Source: Cellulomonas sp. PhB150
GTDB lineage: Bacteria; Actinomycetota; Actinomycetes; Actinomycetales; Cellulomonadaceae
Length of the DNA stretch: 64,000 nt
Assembly (NCBI RefSeq): GCF_003755175.1
Contig: NZ_RKHX01000001.1
Coordinates: 434,001-498,000 of the forward strand
Direction: 5' to 3'
Shown: positions 25,317-33,343 of the stretch, in pieces
Numbering within the stretch: the first letter of the stretch is position 1
How the letters are laid out: each line of letters opens with the position of its first letter
The notes under the pieces: model-generated
What the model saw: only the letters and a program-made list of their open reading frames with translations
Databases searched by the model: none
What the model was told of the DNA's origin: nothing
Position numbers and translations under genes: made by a program

Positions 25317-25750
25317 GCGTCGTCGAGAGGCGCATGGCCTGCAGCGCGGACGCCGTGCTCCGTGTCCTCCGCGACGGCTGGCTGTACCCGACGTGGGTCG
25401 TCGGGGCGAGCCGTGTCCGGGCCGTGTCCGACGACTGGCCCGAGCCCGGGTCGCGGATCTCGCACTCGGTCGGGTTGTGGCCCTTCACCATCGACGACGA
25501 CTCCGTGTCGCTCGCCTGGTTCCCCGAGCACGGCATCGAGCTGCAGGCGCGCGGCTGGCCGGCGGGCGAGGCCCGCGTGCGGGTCTCGGTCGTCGCCGAC
25601 GGCCCCGGGTGCGTGGTCCGGATCACCGAGGACGCGGTCCGCGGGCCCGGCACCTGGGTCCCGCGTCCGATCCGGTCCGCCGCCCTGCACGTGCGCAACG
25701 TCGAGTCCCTGCGCCGGCTGGAGTGGCTCGCGGCGCGGCGGGAGCCATGA
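25313..25750 (+). CDS. SRPBCC-family protein (polyketide cyclase/START-like)
   Basis: The 145-aa product has the START-like pattern: SVVERRMACSADAVLRVLRDGWLYPTWVVGASRVRAV at the start and PIRSAALHVRNVESLRRLEWLA at the end, with hydrophobic-ligand cavity features between. It begins at GTG 25313 overlapping the GAF-ANTAR stop, so it is coexpressed with that regulator. Such proteins bind lipids or act as toxin-like or cyclase folds; no reaction can be given. Confidence 0.8.
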   Translation: MSVVERRMACSADAVLRVLRDGWLYPTWVVGASRVRAVSDDWPEPGSRISHSVGLWPFTIDDDSVSLAWFPEHGIELQARGWPAGEARVRVSVVADGPGCVVRITEDAVRGPGTWVPRPIRSAALHVRNVESLRRLEWLAARREP

Positions 25751-25884
25751 CCCGGCTCGGAGCCCGTCTCGACCGGTGGACGCCGGCGCTGGGGCCTTGC
25801 TCGACGTGGCGCGGGTGCCACCGTGCACGCCGTGAACTCTGCCCCATCACCGCGATCTCGGACCTGTCGGCCCCGCGGGCGTAG
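25747..25884 (+). CDS. Doubtful 45-codon ORF overlapping the SRPBCC stop
   Basis: ATG 25747 overlaps the SRPBCC stop (ATGA) and opens 45 codons with no recognisable domain. It ends at TAG 25884 just before a GNAT remnant. The segment CPITAISDL has a faint likeness to the strand before GNAT motif A, so it may be part of the same decayed gene, not a functional ORF. Confidence 0.25.
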   Translation: MTRLGARLDRWTPALGPCSTWRGCHRARRELCPITAISDLSAPRA

Positions 25885-25925
25885 ACAGATCTCGCGACGG
25901 TGGTCGGCGTCGACACGCCCGTGCC

Positions 25926-26088
25926 GGCCGCCTGGTCCGCGCGGTAGCCGCCGGGATCCGGGCGGAGGAAGAGACCCCCTTCCTGCACGCGTCGGCCGCG
26001 AACACCTCGACGATCAGGCTCTACCGGGGGGCTCGGATTCGAGCTGCGCCGGTCGGTCGAGCTCGTCGCGCAGCGCTCGCCCGCCTGA
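25926..26088 (+). pseudogene. Decayed GNAT acetyltransferase C-terminus
   Basis: Read in frame from 25926, the sequence gives GRLVRAVAAGIRAEEETPFLH followed by ASAANTSTIRLYRG, the classic acetyl-CoA-binding and C-terminal part of a GNAT (FR47-like) enzyme. The frame then breaks in a run of six G (26026-26031). With one G removed it continues GLGFELRRSVELVAQRSPA and a TGA at 26088. The N-terminal half is absent or unrecognisable. With the doubtful ORF upstream, this accounts for most of the 340-bp gap between 25750 and 26090. Confidence 0.65.
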
Positions 26089-26089
26089 C

Positions 26090-26479
26090 CTACAGCTGAC
26101 GCGACTGCCGCACGGCCTTCTTGATCAGGACGACCGGGAGCAGCAGGGTCCCGAGCATCGTGACGATCCAGACGACGACCGCGCCGAGGACCCAGGCCTG
26201 CACGCCGTCGATCGTGAGGCCGTCGCTCACGAGCGTCGCGATCCACAGCCCGACGAACGTCGAGATGAGCCCGACGCCGCCCGTCAGCGCCATCGCATAG
26301 CGCCTCGTCATGACCATGATCCACGGCGACAGGATGCTCTGCAGTGCCGCGAACACGACGACGGCGACGATGAAACCCGACGTGGACACGTCGAACCCGT
26401 CGACCACGAGCGAGGCGACCCAGAGACCGATCGCCGCGGAGGCCAGGAAGATGCCTGCCCGGATGAGGATGTTGATCAT
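26090..26479 (-). CDS. Four-helix membrane protein, phage-holin-4 (PF04020-like) family
   Basis: The 129-aa product has four predicted membrane helices, with the family Asp-Gly turns (VVDGFDV, LVSDGLTIDG). These small chromosomal 'holin family 4' proteins are widespread and are not tied to phage; function unknown. It starts at ATG 26479 and stands alone, with a 235-bp gap to the divergent HNH gene in which I see only that gene's ribosome site. Confidence 0.82.
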   Translation of the reverse strand: MINILIRAGIFLASAAIGLWVASLVVDGFDVSTSGFIVAVVVFAALQSILSPWIMVMTRRYAMALTGGVGLISTFVGLWIATLVSDGLTIDGVQAWVLGAVVVWIVTMLGTLLLPVVLIKKAVRQSRQL

Positions 26480-26714
26480 GTCGAACCGTTCTTCTGGGAG
26501 CCGCGACGTGCCCTCACCCTAGGGACCCACGGGCAACGGGACGACGGAGCGGCGGGCGTGTCGCTGCTCCGCTCATGGGTCTGCTTGAGCGGCCCCATCT
26601 GCGGAGTCATGGGGCGCCTCCCCTTCGGACCGGAGCGTCCACAGGCTCTCGGGGTCGTGTCAGTGGGTGGTCGTACAGTTGTTCGAGTCAGGTTCGGACG
26701 ACGAGGGAGGCGCG

Positions 26715-28151
26715 ATGACACTGCCCGGTGGATTCGTGCAGTCCAGCCGCAGTGCAGCGGCGGGCTCGCCGCTGCCTGCGGTGACCCCTGACCCTCTTGT
26801 CGTGGCCGCTGGATCCGATGCTGTCGCCTCCGAGCACGGGGTGCCGACCTTTCCCGTCCAGGCGACCCTGACGCAGGTGTCTGGTCTCCTGGAGTCGCTG
26901 GACCTGTCCTCGCTCAGTGCCGCTGAGCTGGTGGAGGTCGTCACTGGCTGGCAGCAGGCGGCGTCGATGGTGGCCGCGCACCAGGCCGCGGCGATCTCGG
27001 AGGTGATGGCGCGTCGGACCCCGATGGGTGACTTCGTCACCGATGAGCTGGCGTGCGCGATGGTGACCACGACCGCGTCGGTCGAGGTCCTGGTCGGCCG
27101 CGCCGCCGGGATCCACGCCCACCCGTCCCTGGGCGATGCGCTGCTCGCGGGGTTCATCGATGTCCGCAAAGTCGACGTCATCCTCGACGGCACCCTGGCC
27201 CTGGGGTTGGGTGACGCCCGCGACCGGTTGGTCGCCGAAGCAACCGAGGTCGCGCGGGGGCTGACCCCGACCCAGCTGGTGAGGTGGTTGCGGCGCCACG
27301 TGCTGATGATCGATCCGCGCGTCGCCGAGAAGCGACGCAAGGCCGCCCGCGAGGACCGCGGTGTCGAGCTGGCGTGGGCGAACGACTCGATGGCGAGGTT
27401 GATCGCGTTCCTGCCTGCCGAGGACGCCGTCGCCGCGTTCACCGTCATCGACGCCCTGGCCGGCACCAGTGACGACACCTGCGCGGGACGCACGATCCAC
27501 CAGCGCCGCGCTGACGCGTTCGCCGACATCTTCGGGTCAATCATCGACACCCAGCACACCCCCGGCGGAGACCCGGTCCCGCAACGCCACGGACAGCGGG
27601 CAGCGCTGCACGTCACCGCCGCCGCGACCACCCTGCTCGGCCTCGACGAGCTGCCCGGTGAGCTGGCCGGATACGGGCCCATCCCGGCCTCGGTCGTGCG
27701 GGTCCTGGCGCAGGACGCGACCTGGCGGCGGATCTTCACCGACCCCGCCACCGGCACCTTCCTCGGCTGCGGCAGCCGCACCTACCGCCCCGGAGCCGAC
27801 CTGACCCGCACCGTCCAGACCCGCGACGTGACCTGCACCTACCCCGGCTGCCGCCAACCCGCGATGCGCACCGAGCTCGACCACGTCATCCCCTACGACC
27901 CGACCCGGGCCGGCGAGCAGCAAACCACCGAGGCGAACCTGCACGCGTTGTGCAAGAGACACCACCAGGCCAAGACCAAGAAGATCTGGAACGTGAAACG
28001 GGACAGGGCCACCGGCAACACGGTCTGGACCAGCCCCCTCGGGATCACGTACTACCGCTCACCCATCCCGGTCCACATCAGCCCCAAACTCCTCGACCCC
28101 ACCAAGCACCGCAAACCACCACCGACCTACGACGGCGACCCACCCTTCTGA
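26715..28151 (+). CDS. DUF222 / HNH endonuclease domain protein (13E12-repeat type)
   Basis: The 478-aa product has the long alpha-helical DUF222 region (about 50-370) and a C-terminal HNH nuclease motif: CTYPGCRQPAMRTELDHVIPYDP followed by NLHALCKRHHQAKT. The zinc-ribbon Cys and the HNH His/Asn/His are present, so it looks intact. These proteins are abundant and often multicopy in actinobacteria (the mycobacterial 13E12 family) and are suspected of mobility, but no terminal repeats flank this copy. GAGGGAGG before ATG 26715 sets the start. Its codon use looks slightly less GC-extreme than that of its neighbours. Confidence 0.88.
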   Translation: MTLPGGFVQSSRSAAAGSPLPAVTPDPLVVAAGSDAVASEHGVPTFPVQATLTQVSGLLESLDLSSLSAAELVEVVTGWQQAASMVAAHQAAAISEVMARRTPMGDFVTDELACAMVTTTASVEVLVGRAAGIHAHPSLGDALLAGFIDVRKVDVILDGTLALGLGDARDRLVAEATEVARGLTPTQLVRWLRRHVLMIDPRVAEKRRKAAREDRGVELAWANDSMARLIAFLPAEDAVAAFTVIDALAGTSDDTCAGRTIHQRRADAFADIFGSIIDTQHTPGGDPVPQRHGQRAALHVTAAATTLLGLDELPGELAGYGPIPASVVRVLAQDATWRRIFTDPATGTFLGCGSRTYRPGADLTRTVQTRDVTCTYPGCRQPAMRTELDHVIPYDPTRAGEQQTTEANLHALCKRHHQAKTKKIWNVKRDRATGNTVWTSPLGITYYRSPIPVHISPKLLDPTKHRKPPPTYDGDPPF

Positions 28152-28190
28152 GGAGCGGGCGGAAGCCGCGCCCTTTCGTCCACCGTACGA

Positions 28191-28235
28191 AGACTCACCG
28201 CACGGAGACTCACCGCCCGGAGACTCACCGCACGG
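28191..28235. repeat. Three tandem copies of a 15-bp repeat
   Basis: The unit AGACTCACCGCACGG occurs at 28191-28205, 28206-28220 (one change, A to C) and 28221-28235, directly before the TACCGT -10-like box of the UBP zinc-finger gene. It could be a regulator-binding array or a replication-slippage tract. Confidence 0.9.
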
Positions 28236-28249
28236 CGTACCGTCGCGCC

Positions 28250-28585
28250 ATGAGCATCGACCCCAGCGCCCCTCCGAGCGGCACCGGCTGCCTCGAGTGC
28301 GAGAAGGACGGCGGATGGTGGTTCCACCTGCGGCGCTGCGGCGAGTGCGGCCACGTCGGCTGCTGCGACTCGAGCCCGTCGCAGCACGCGACCGCGCACT
28401 GGCGCGAGACGGGCCACGCGCTCATGCGGTCGTTCGAGCCGGGCGAGGACTGGTGGTGGGACTTCGACGCCTCCGCCTCCGCCACAGGACCGGAGCTCGC
28501 CGAGCCGCAGCACCGGCCACTCGACCAGTCCGCGCCGGGGCCGGTCGATCGGGTCCCCGACAACTGGCAGAGCCTGCTGCACTGA
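28250..28585 (+). CDS. UBP-type zinc-finger protein
   Basis: The 111-aa product is a ZnF-UBP domain: GCLECEKDGGWWFHLRRCGECGHVGCCDSSPSQHATAHWRETGHALMRSFEPGEDWWW has the Cys/His zinc ligands in the expected order. In eukaryotes such fingers bind ubiquitin C-termini; bacterial stand-alone versions have unknown partners. There is no ribosome site; TACCGT sits exactly 6 nt before the ATG, so it is probably leaderless. Three 15-bp tandem repeats lie at its promoter. It is monocistronic. Confidence 0.86.
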   Translation: MSIDPSAPPSGTGCLECEKDGGWWFHLRRCGECGHVGCCDSSPSQHATAHWRETGHALMRSFEPGEDWWWDFDASASATGPELAEPQHRPLDQSAPGPVDRVPDNWQSLLH

Positions 28586-28813
28586 GACCGCCACGACCGA
28601 CCCCGTCTGCTTCGAGCGACGCCGGCGGCCGGCTCGCCCGCTCGTCGGCGGGGATCATGACGCGTGGTCACCGCCACAGGTGAGGGCCGTCACGGCACGC
28701 CGAGCGGCGGTCCGGGCATGGGACCATGGGTGGTTGCCGCGTGATCCCGCGGCCCCGGCTATCGCGCTCCTCGGCTCGTCGGCCACCCCCGGACGACCTC
28801 AGTAGGCGGAACC

Positions 28814-30286
28814 ATGACTGCACCCACCCTCACCGATCCCGCGATCGACGGCGTCAGCGACGACGAGCTCGCGGTCTTCCTGCGGGTCTGCGCGACGATC
28901 AGCACCCTCCCGTCCGACCACCCGCAGCTCGCGGTCGCCCGTCGGGCGACGAGTGCGCTGTTCAAGGCCGCCAAGAAGCAGCGCCGCGCCGAGAAGCGCG
29001 ACGCGATCAGCACCGCCGACGCCGCCGTCGTCGCGGCGACCGCGACCGGCAGCCCGGGCCGCATCGACGACGAGACGCGGGGCATCCCGTTGGTCTCGAG
29101 CGCCCGCGGCGCGACGGCCGGCACCCTCCTGCGCGCACGCCCGTGCTACATCTGCAAGGAGGCCTACACCCAGGTCGACGCCTTCTACCACCAGCTGTGC
29201 CCCACCTGCGCGGAGCTCAACCACGCCAAGCGCGACGCCCGCACGGACCTGACGGGTCGCAGCGCGCTGCTCACGGGCGGCCGGGCGAAGATCGGCATGT
29301 ACATCGCCCTGCGGCTGCTGCGTGACGGCGCCCGGACGACGATCACCACGCGGTTCCCGCGCGACGCGGCGCGCAGGTTCGCGGCGATGGACGACAGCGC
29401 CGACTGGCTCGACCGCCTGACCATCGTCGGGATCGACCTGCGCGACCCCGCCCAGGTCGTCGCCCTCGCCGACGACGTGGCCGCCCGCGGCCCGCTCGAC
29501 ATCCTCATCAACAACGCCGCGCAGACGGTGCGCCGCTCCCCCGGCTCCTACAGCCGGCTGGTCGACGCCGAGCTCGAGCCCCTGCCCGACGGCCCGCTGC
29601 CCGAGCTCGTCACGTTCGGCCGCACGAGCGCCGCGCACCCGCAGCAGCTCGCCGGTGCGGTCACCGAGCTGACCAGCCCGCTGCTGCCGCTGGCTCGCCA
29701 GGCGGGCGTCGCGGAGCTCGCGCTCACGGCCGAGGCGGCTTCGCTCGAGCGCCTGCTCGCCGGTACCGGCATCGACGCCGGGGGGCTCGTGCCCGACGAG
29801 GTCGACACGAACAGCTGGGTCGCGACGGTCGACCAGGTGGACCCGATGGAGCTTCTCGAGGTCCAGCTGTGCAACCAGACCGCTCCCTTCATCCTCGTGA
29901 GCCGGCTGCGTCCCGTCATGCGCCAGAGCGGGGACAAGCACTCCTACGTCGTCAACGTCTCCGCCATGGAGGGCGTGTTCTCGCGCGGGTACAAGGGCCC
30001 CGGCCACCCGCACACGAACATGTCGAAGGCCGCCCTCAACATGCTCACCCGCACGAGCGCCACGGAGCTGGCCGAGGACAACATCCTCATGACGAGCGTC
30101 GACACCGGCTGGATCACCGACGAGCGCCCGCACACGACCAAGGTGCGGCTCGCCGAGGAGGGCTTCCACGCTCCCCTGGACCTGGTCGACGGCGCCGCCC
30201 GCGTGTACGACCCGATCGTGCGCGGCGAGGCCGGCGAGCCCCTGTTCGGCTGCTTCCTCAAGGACTACGTCCGCTCCGGTTGGTGA
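28814..30286 (+). CDS. Large SDR-like oxidoreductase with an inserted zinc ribbon
   Basis: The 490-aa product has a helical N-terminus, then a Cys4 zinc ribbon (CYIC...CPTC, about 114-136), then an SDR core: LLTGGRAKIGMYIALRLL (cofactor loop), NNAAQTVRR, and SAMEGVFSRGYKGPGHPHTNMSKAALNML. The usual YxxxK is replaced by TxxxK; the only nearby Tyr is in GYKG. My recollection is that HPHTNMxKAALNM recurs in homologs, so this is a distinct subfamily and not a decayed one. The substrate is unknown. It is monocistronic. The 228 bp before it contain nothing recognisable. Confidence 0.8.
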   Translation: MTAPTLTDPAIDGVSDDELAVFLRVCATISTLPSDHPQLAVARRATSALFKAAKKQRRAEKRDAISTADAAVVAATATGSPGRIDDETRGIPLVSSARGATAGTLLRARPCYICKEAYTQVDAFYHQLCPTCAELNHAKRDARTDLTGRSALLTGGRAKIGMYIALRLLRDGARTTITTRFPRDAARRFAAMDDSADWLDRLTIVGIDLRDPAQVVALADDVAARGPLDILINNAAQTVRRSPGSYSRLVDAELEPLPDGPLPELVTFGRTSAAHPQQLAGAVTELTSPLLPLARQAGVAELALTAEAASLERLLAGTGIDAGGLVPDEVDTNSWVATVDQVDPMELLEVQLCNQTAPFILVSRLRPVMRQSGDKHSYVVNVSAMEGVFSRGYKGPGHPHTNMSKAALNMLTRTSATELAEDNILMTSVDTGWITDERPHTTKVRLAEEGFHAPLDLVDGAARVYDPIVRGEAGEPLFGCFLKDYVRSGW

Positions 30287-30445
30287 GGCCCGCGGGCGGT
30301 CCGTCGCATTCGCCCGAGACCGGCCACCCGTTCGGCCCAACGGTCAGGCGAACGTCACCCGGTGGAGGTTCCGGCGGGACCGCCGAACGCCGTAGCGTCG
30401 GTGTCCAGCAGCGCCGAGCTGCAGGTGAGGACCGAGGAGACGGAC

Positions 30446-31453
30446 GTGAGTGCAGCGGGGAGGGACCCGCAGTGGCGTGAGGCGGAGCGCTTCGCCGAGC
30501 GGCACGCCCGCATGGTCCTGGCCCTCGTCGACGTCCGGGTGACGCCCGACGACGGCAGCACGGTGGACCTCCTGGGCGACGACTTCGCCGCCATGGTCGA
30601 CCGCAGCCGCGCACCGGTCGACACGACCCCGCTGGAGCGCCTGCGCATCTCCGCGGGCGCCCGCACCGCCGCCTTCTACTCCCGCTCCGGGTACGCCAAG
30701 ACGGCGCTGCTGTGGGCCGACCGGCACGCGGTCGCGCTGTTCGCCTACACCGACGACGGCTACGCCGCGCCGGTCAACCAGGCGGCACGCGACCTGATGG
30801 AGCGCGCGCACGCGGACAGCGAGCGCAAGGTGCTCACCGAGATCGCCCAGGTCTCGCGCCACGCGAACGAGCTGCGGGCGCAGCTCGAGGCGCGCGAGCG
30901 GGAGGCCTACCTCGCGGTGCTCCGCGAGAACGAGAAGGCCCGGGCCGCGGAGGCGGCGCGCCGGGTCGCGCGCGAGCGGTCGGAGTCGGTCCTCGGCCGG
31001 ACCGTCGCGCTGCTCCTGCAGGTCCAGCTCGACTCGCGCGCGCTGAACGGGACCGTCAAGACGCTCGCGGAGTCGTCGGTGGCCGACGCCGTCGCCGACG
31101 CGGCCGGTCGCCTGACGATGTTCGAGCGGCCCGCGGCACTGGCCCGTGTGCGGCAGGAGTTCCTCGAGGTAGCCGCCATGTTGGACGTCATCACGCCGCC
31201 GTCCGGTCGGCACGCGTCGAGCTACCGCGCCGCACGTCGTGCGGTGGACGACGGGCTCGACGCGCTCGACGAGGCCGGCGGTGAGCACGTCTCTGGGCAC
31301 GTCGCCCCCGACGTCGTGGCCCGCGAGCTGCGCCGCGCGGCACGCTCCTGGCAGATCGTGGTCGCCGAGGTGGTACGGGCGGCCCCGCCGCTGACGCCGA
31401 CGGTGCCCACGCAACGTGTGCCGCAGCACCGCGCGGAGACGCTCACGTTCTGA
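30446..31453 (+). CDS. Coiled-coil protein of unknown function
   Basis: The 335-aa product has no domain I recognise. The N-terminal half is mixed alpha/beta. About residues 130-200 form a charged helix (ANELRAQLEAREREAYLAVL and ARAAEAARRVARERSESV) likely to be a coiled coil. The C-terminal part is helical and ends in a Pro/Thr-rich tail. GTG 30446 is chosen because GAGGAG lies 6 nt upstream; a longer frame opens at ATG 30362. TAGCGT at 30393-30398 may be the -10 box. It is monocistronic, facing a DinB gene. Confidence 0.65.
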   Translation: MSAAGRDPQWREAERFAERHARMVLALVDVRVTPDDGSTVDLLGDDFAAMVDRSRAPVDTTPLERLRISAGARTAAFYSRSGYAKTALLWADRHAVALFAYTDDGYAAPVNQAARDLMERAHADSERKVLTEIAQVSRHANELRAQLEAREREAYLAVLRENEKARAAEAARRVARERSESVLGRTVALLLQVQLDSRALNGTVKTLAESSVADAVADAAGRLTMFERPAALARVRQEFLEVAAMLDVITPPSGRHASSYRAARRAVDDGLDALDEAGGEHVSGHVAPDVVARELRRAARSWQIVVAEVVRAAPPLTPTVPTQRVPQHRAETLTF

Positions 31454-31469
31454 GCCGGGTGCGCCGGTC

Positions 31470-31979
31470 CTACCGCGCGCGCTCCGCGAGCCCGCGGACG
31501 TAGGCGGCCTGCCCCACGTGCTGCAGGTCGTCGGCGAGGATGCTCACCAGCCGGGCACCGAGCGTGACCGGCGGGTCCCAGTGGGTGTCGACCACACGGT
31601 CAAGGTCGTCGGCGGTGAGCGTCGCGAGGTACGCGCCCGTCGCGGCCGTCACGGCGTCGAGATACCCCAGCAGCAGGTCGGACGGCACCCGGACGGCGGC
31701 GACGTCGTCCGCGTCCTGGCCGTAACCGCTGGCGGACTCGTCGAACGGGAGGTCGAACCGGCCGGCCCAGCCGTCCGCGGTCCAGACCTCCTCGGTCCCG
31801 ATGAGCGGCGCCAGCTGCGCGTCCTGGACGCGGGCGATGTGCCACGTCAGCCACGCGATGGTGTTGGCCCGAGGATCGGCCCGCCAGGTCAGCGTCGCGT
31901 CGTCGAGCCCCTCGACGACGCGTCGGACGGTCGGGCCGATGCGGTCGAACGACTCCACGAGGAGATCGCGGACGTCCAT
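31470..31979 (-). CDS. DinB-family (DUF664, mycothiol-transferase-like) protein
   Basis: The 169-aa four-helix bundle has the three expected metal-binding His: the helix TIAWLTWHIARVQDAQ and the C-terminal LADDLQHVGQAAYVRGL. In actinobacteria this family includes mycothiol-dependent S-transferases that detoxify electrophiles, so a thiol transferase role is likely; the cosubstrate is inferred from taxonomy. It lies 3 bp downstream of the DUF4126-like gene on the same strand, so the two are probably cotranscribed. Confidence 0.83.
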   Translation of the reverse strand: MDVRDLLVESFDRIGPTVRRVVEGLDDATLTWRADPRANTIAWLTWHIARVQDAQLAPLIGTEEVWTADGWAGRFDLPFDESASGYGQDADDVAAVRVPSDLLLGYLDAVTAATGAYLATLTADDLDRVVDTHWDPPVTLGARLVSILADDLQHVGQAAYVRGLAERAR

Positions 31980-31982
31980 GGA

Positions 31983-32459
31983 TCAGCCCTCCCCACGAGG
32001 CGCGGAGCGGATGAGCCGCGTGCTCGTCGCGAGCACCAGGCCGTCCTCCAGCAGCGCCGCTCGGGTGTCCGGCCGCACCCACGACGGCCCCTCCTCAGCG
32101 GCCCAGCGTCGCCACGTCGCGCCGGCGAACGAGCCGACGTAGGCGCCCCCGGCGCCGGCCGGGATCGCGAGGAGGACCGACGGCACCGACCGGTGCTCGG
32201 CCAGCGCCAGGCCCGCTCCCCCGACCGCGCCGGCGACGATCCGGGCGAGCAGCACCGGTCGGTCCAGCCGGCTGGGCGTCGTCGGGAGCTTGTCGCCGAC
32301 GAGCTCGCCGAGGACGGCGAGCCGGCCGACGGTCCGGAGCGCGACGGCGGCGAACCCGTGCCGGTCCCGGGTGGCCACGGCGACGGGCACGGTGATCGCG
32401 ACCGACGAGCGGCCGCCCGCCGCGAGACCGAGGGCGAACGAGCGAGTGAGAGATCCCAT
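31983..32459 (-). CDS. DUF4126-like membrane protein
   Basis: The 158-aa product has several weak membrane segments (FALGLAAGGRSSVAITVPVAVAT, ARIVAGAVGGAGLALAE, VPSVLLAIPAGAGGAYVGSFAG) and a charged C-terminus, matching the DUF4126 pattern with GRLAVLGELVGDKLPTTPSRL in the middle. Function unknown. It precedes the DinB gene with 3 bp between, suggesting cotranscription. Confidence 0.65.
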   Translation of the reverse strand: MGSLTRSFALGLAAGGRSSVAITVPVAVATRDRHGFAAVALRTVGRLAVLGELVGDKLPTTPSRLDRPVLLARIVAGAVGGAGLALAEHRSVPSVLLAIPAGAGGAYVGSFAGATWRRWAAEEGPSWVRPDTRAALLEDGLVLATSTRLIRSAPRGEG

Positions 32460-32505
32460 AGGGCGTGTGTACCTCCTGCGGGCGCGCCCGGCACCTCGGG
32501 GCCGG

Positions 32506-33297
32506 TCAGCCGATGCGGGCGAGCCGGAACATGTCGTCGTCGGGCAGGAAGTCCACGACGGCGCCGACCTCGACGTTCACCAGCTCCGCGAAGCCGCCGT
32601 ACACGCTGAGGAACGCGGTGTCCGAGGCGTCGCGCCCGGTCGAGATCCGCACGAGCGTGCCCCGCGGCGCGAGGGTCGTCGCGTCGACCACGTGCCAGGC
32701 ACCCTCGACCCACGCCTCGGCGACCGCATGGAAGTCCATCGGGTCGAGGCCGGGCGCGTACACGGCCACGAGCCGCGCGGGCACGTCGAGCGCCCGGAGC
32801 AGCGCGACGACCAGGTGCGCGTAGTCCCGGCAGACGCCCTGCCGCGCGAGCAGCGTCCGCACCGCGCCGTCGGTGGGCAGCGACGACCCCGGGACGTAGG
32901 CGAGCCGGGTACCCACCCAGGAAGCCACGGCACCGAGCAGCTCGGACCCGGACAGCCCCGCGAACTCGGCGCGCGCGGTGGGGCTCAGCGAGTCGGACTC
33001 GCAGTACCGGCTCGGGCGCAGCAGGCGCAGCCGGTCGGCCTCGTCGTCGTCGTCGTCGGCCGGGTGGTGCCCGAGCACCCGCGCGTCGTACTGCACGAAG
33101 AGCCGCCCGGGCTGGGCGTCGACGACGTGCAGCCGGGCGCCATGGTCACCCGCGAGCTCGCGCGGCTGCACGGGGACGCCGTCGGAGGTGATGGACAGGG
33201 TCTCGGCGGCCCGCGGGTCGCTGACCGCGATGGACAGGACGAGGGTGGCGGGGCTCGAGACGTCGAGCTCGAGGCGGGAGAAGACGTCGCGCTGCAT
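32506..33297 (-). CDS. Transglutaminase-like cysteine protease family protein
   Basis: The 263-aa product has an N-terminal beta-rich domain and a transglutaminase-core domain with the Cys-His-Asp triad: RQGVCRDYAHLVVALLRA (Cys), DFHAVAEAWVEGAWHVVDAT (His, Asp). Bacterial members are usually peptidases or amidases of unknown target. ATG 33297 gives the full domain. A run of six Asp/Glu (DDDDDE) forms an acidic loop. It is followed by the DUF4126 and DinB genes on the same strand. Confidence 0.87.
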   Translation of the reverse strand: MQRDVFSRLELDVSSPATLVLSIAVSDPRAAETLSITSDGVPVQPRELAGDHGARLHVVDAQPGRLFVQYDARVLGHHPADDDDDEADRLRLLRPSRYCESDSLSPTARAEFAGLSGSELLGAVASWVGTRLAYVPGSSLPTDGAVRTLLARQGVCRDYAHLVVALLRALDVPARLVAVYAPGLDPMDFHAVAEAWVEGAWHVVDATTLAPRGTLVRISTGRDASDTAFLSVYGGFAELVNVEVGAVVDFLPDDDMFRLARIG

Positions 33298-33343
33298 GCG
33301 GGTGATTGTGCAGGTCGCGCGCGGCGGGCGCGCGCTGGACGGC

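Noticed and set aside
20957..26479. Two holin-like genes suggesting a prophage
   Set aside because: No lysin, portal, terminase, capsid or integrase gene is near. Both holin families are common chromosomal membrane proteins in actinobacteria.
26715..28151. DUF222-HNH gene as a mobile element
   Set aside because: The family is suspected of mobility, but I found no terminal inverted repeats, target duplication or intron structure around it.
28191..28235. Tandem repeats as a CRISPR array
   Set aside because: There are only three contiguous 15-bp units without spacers, and no cas genes.
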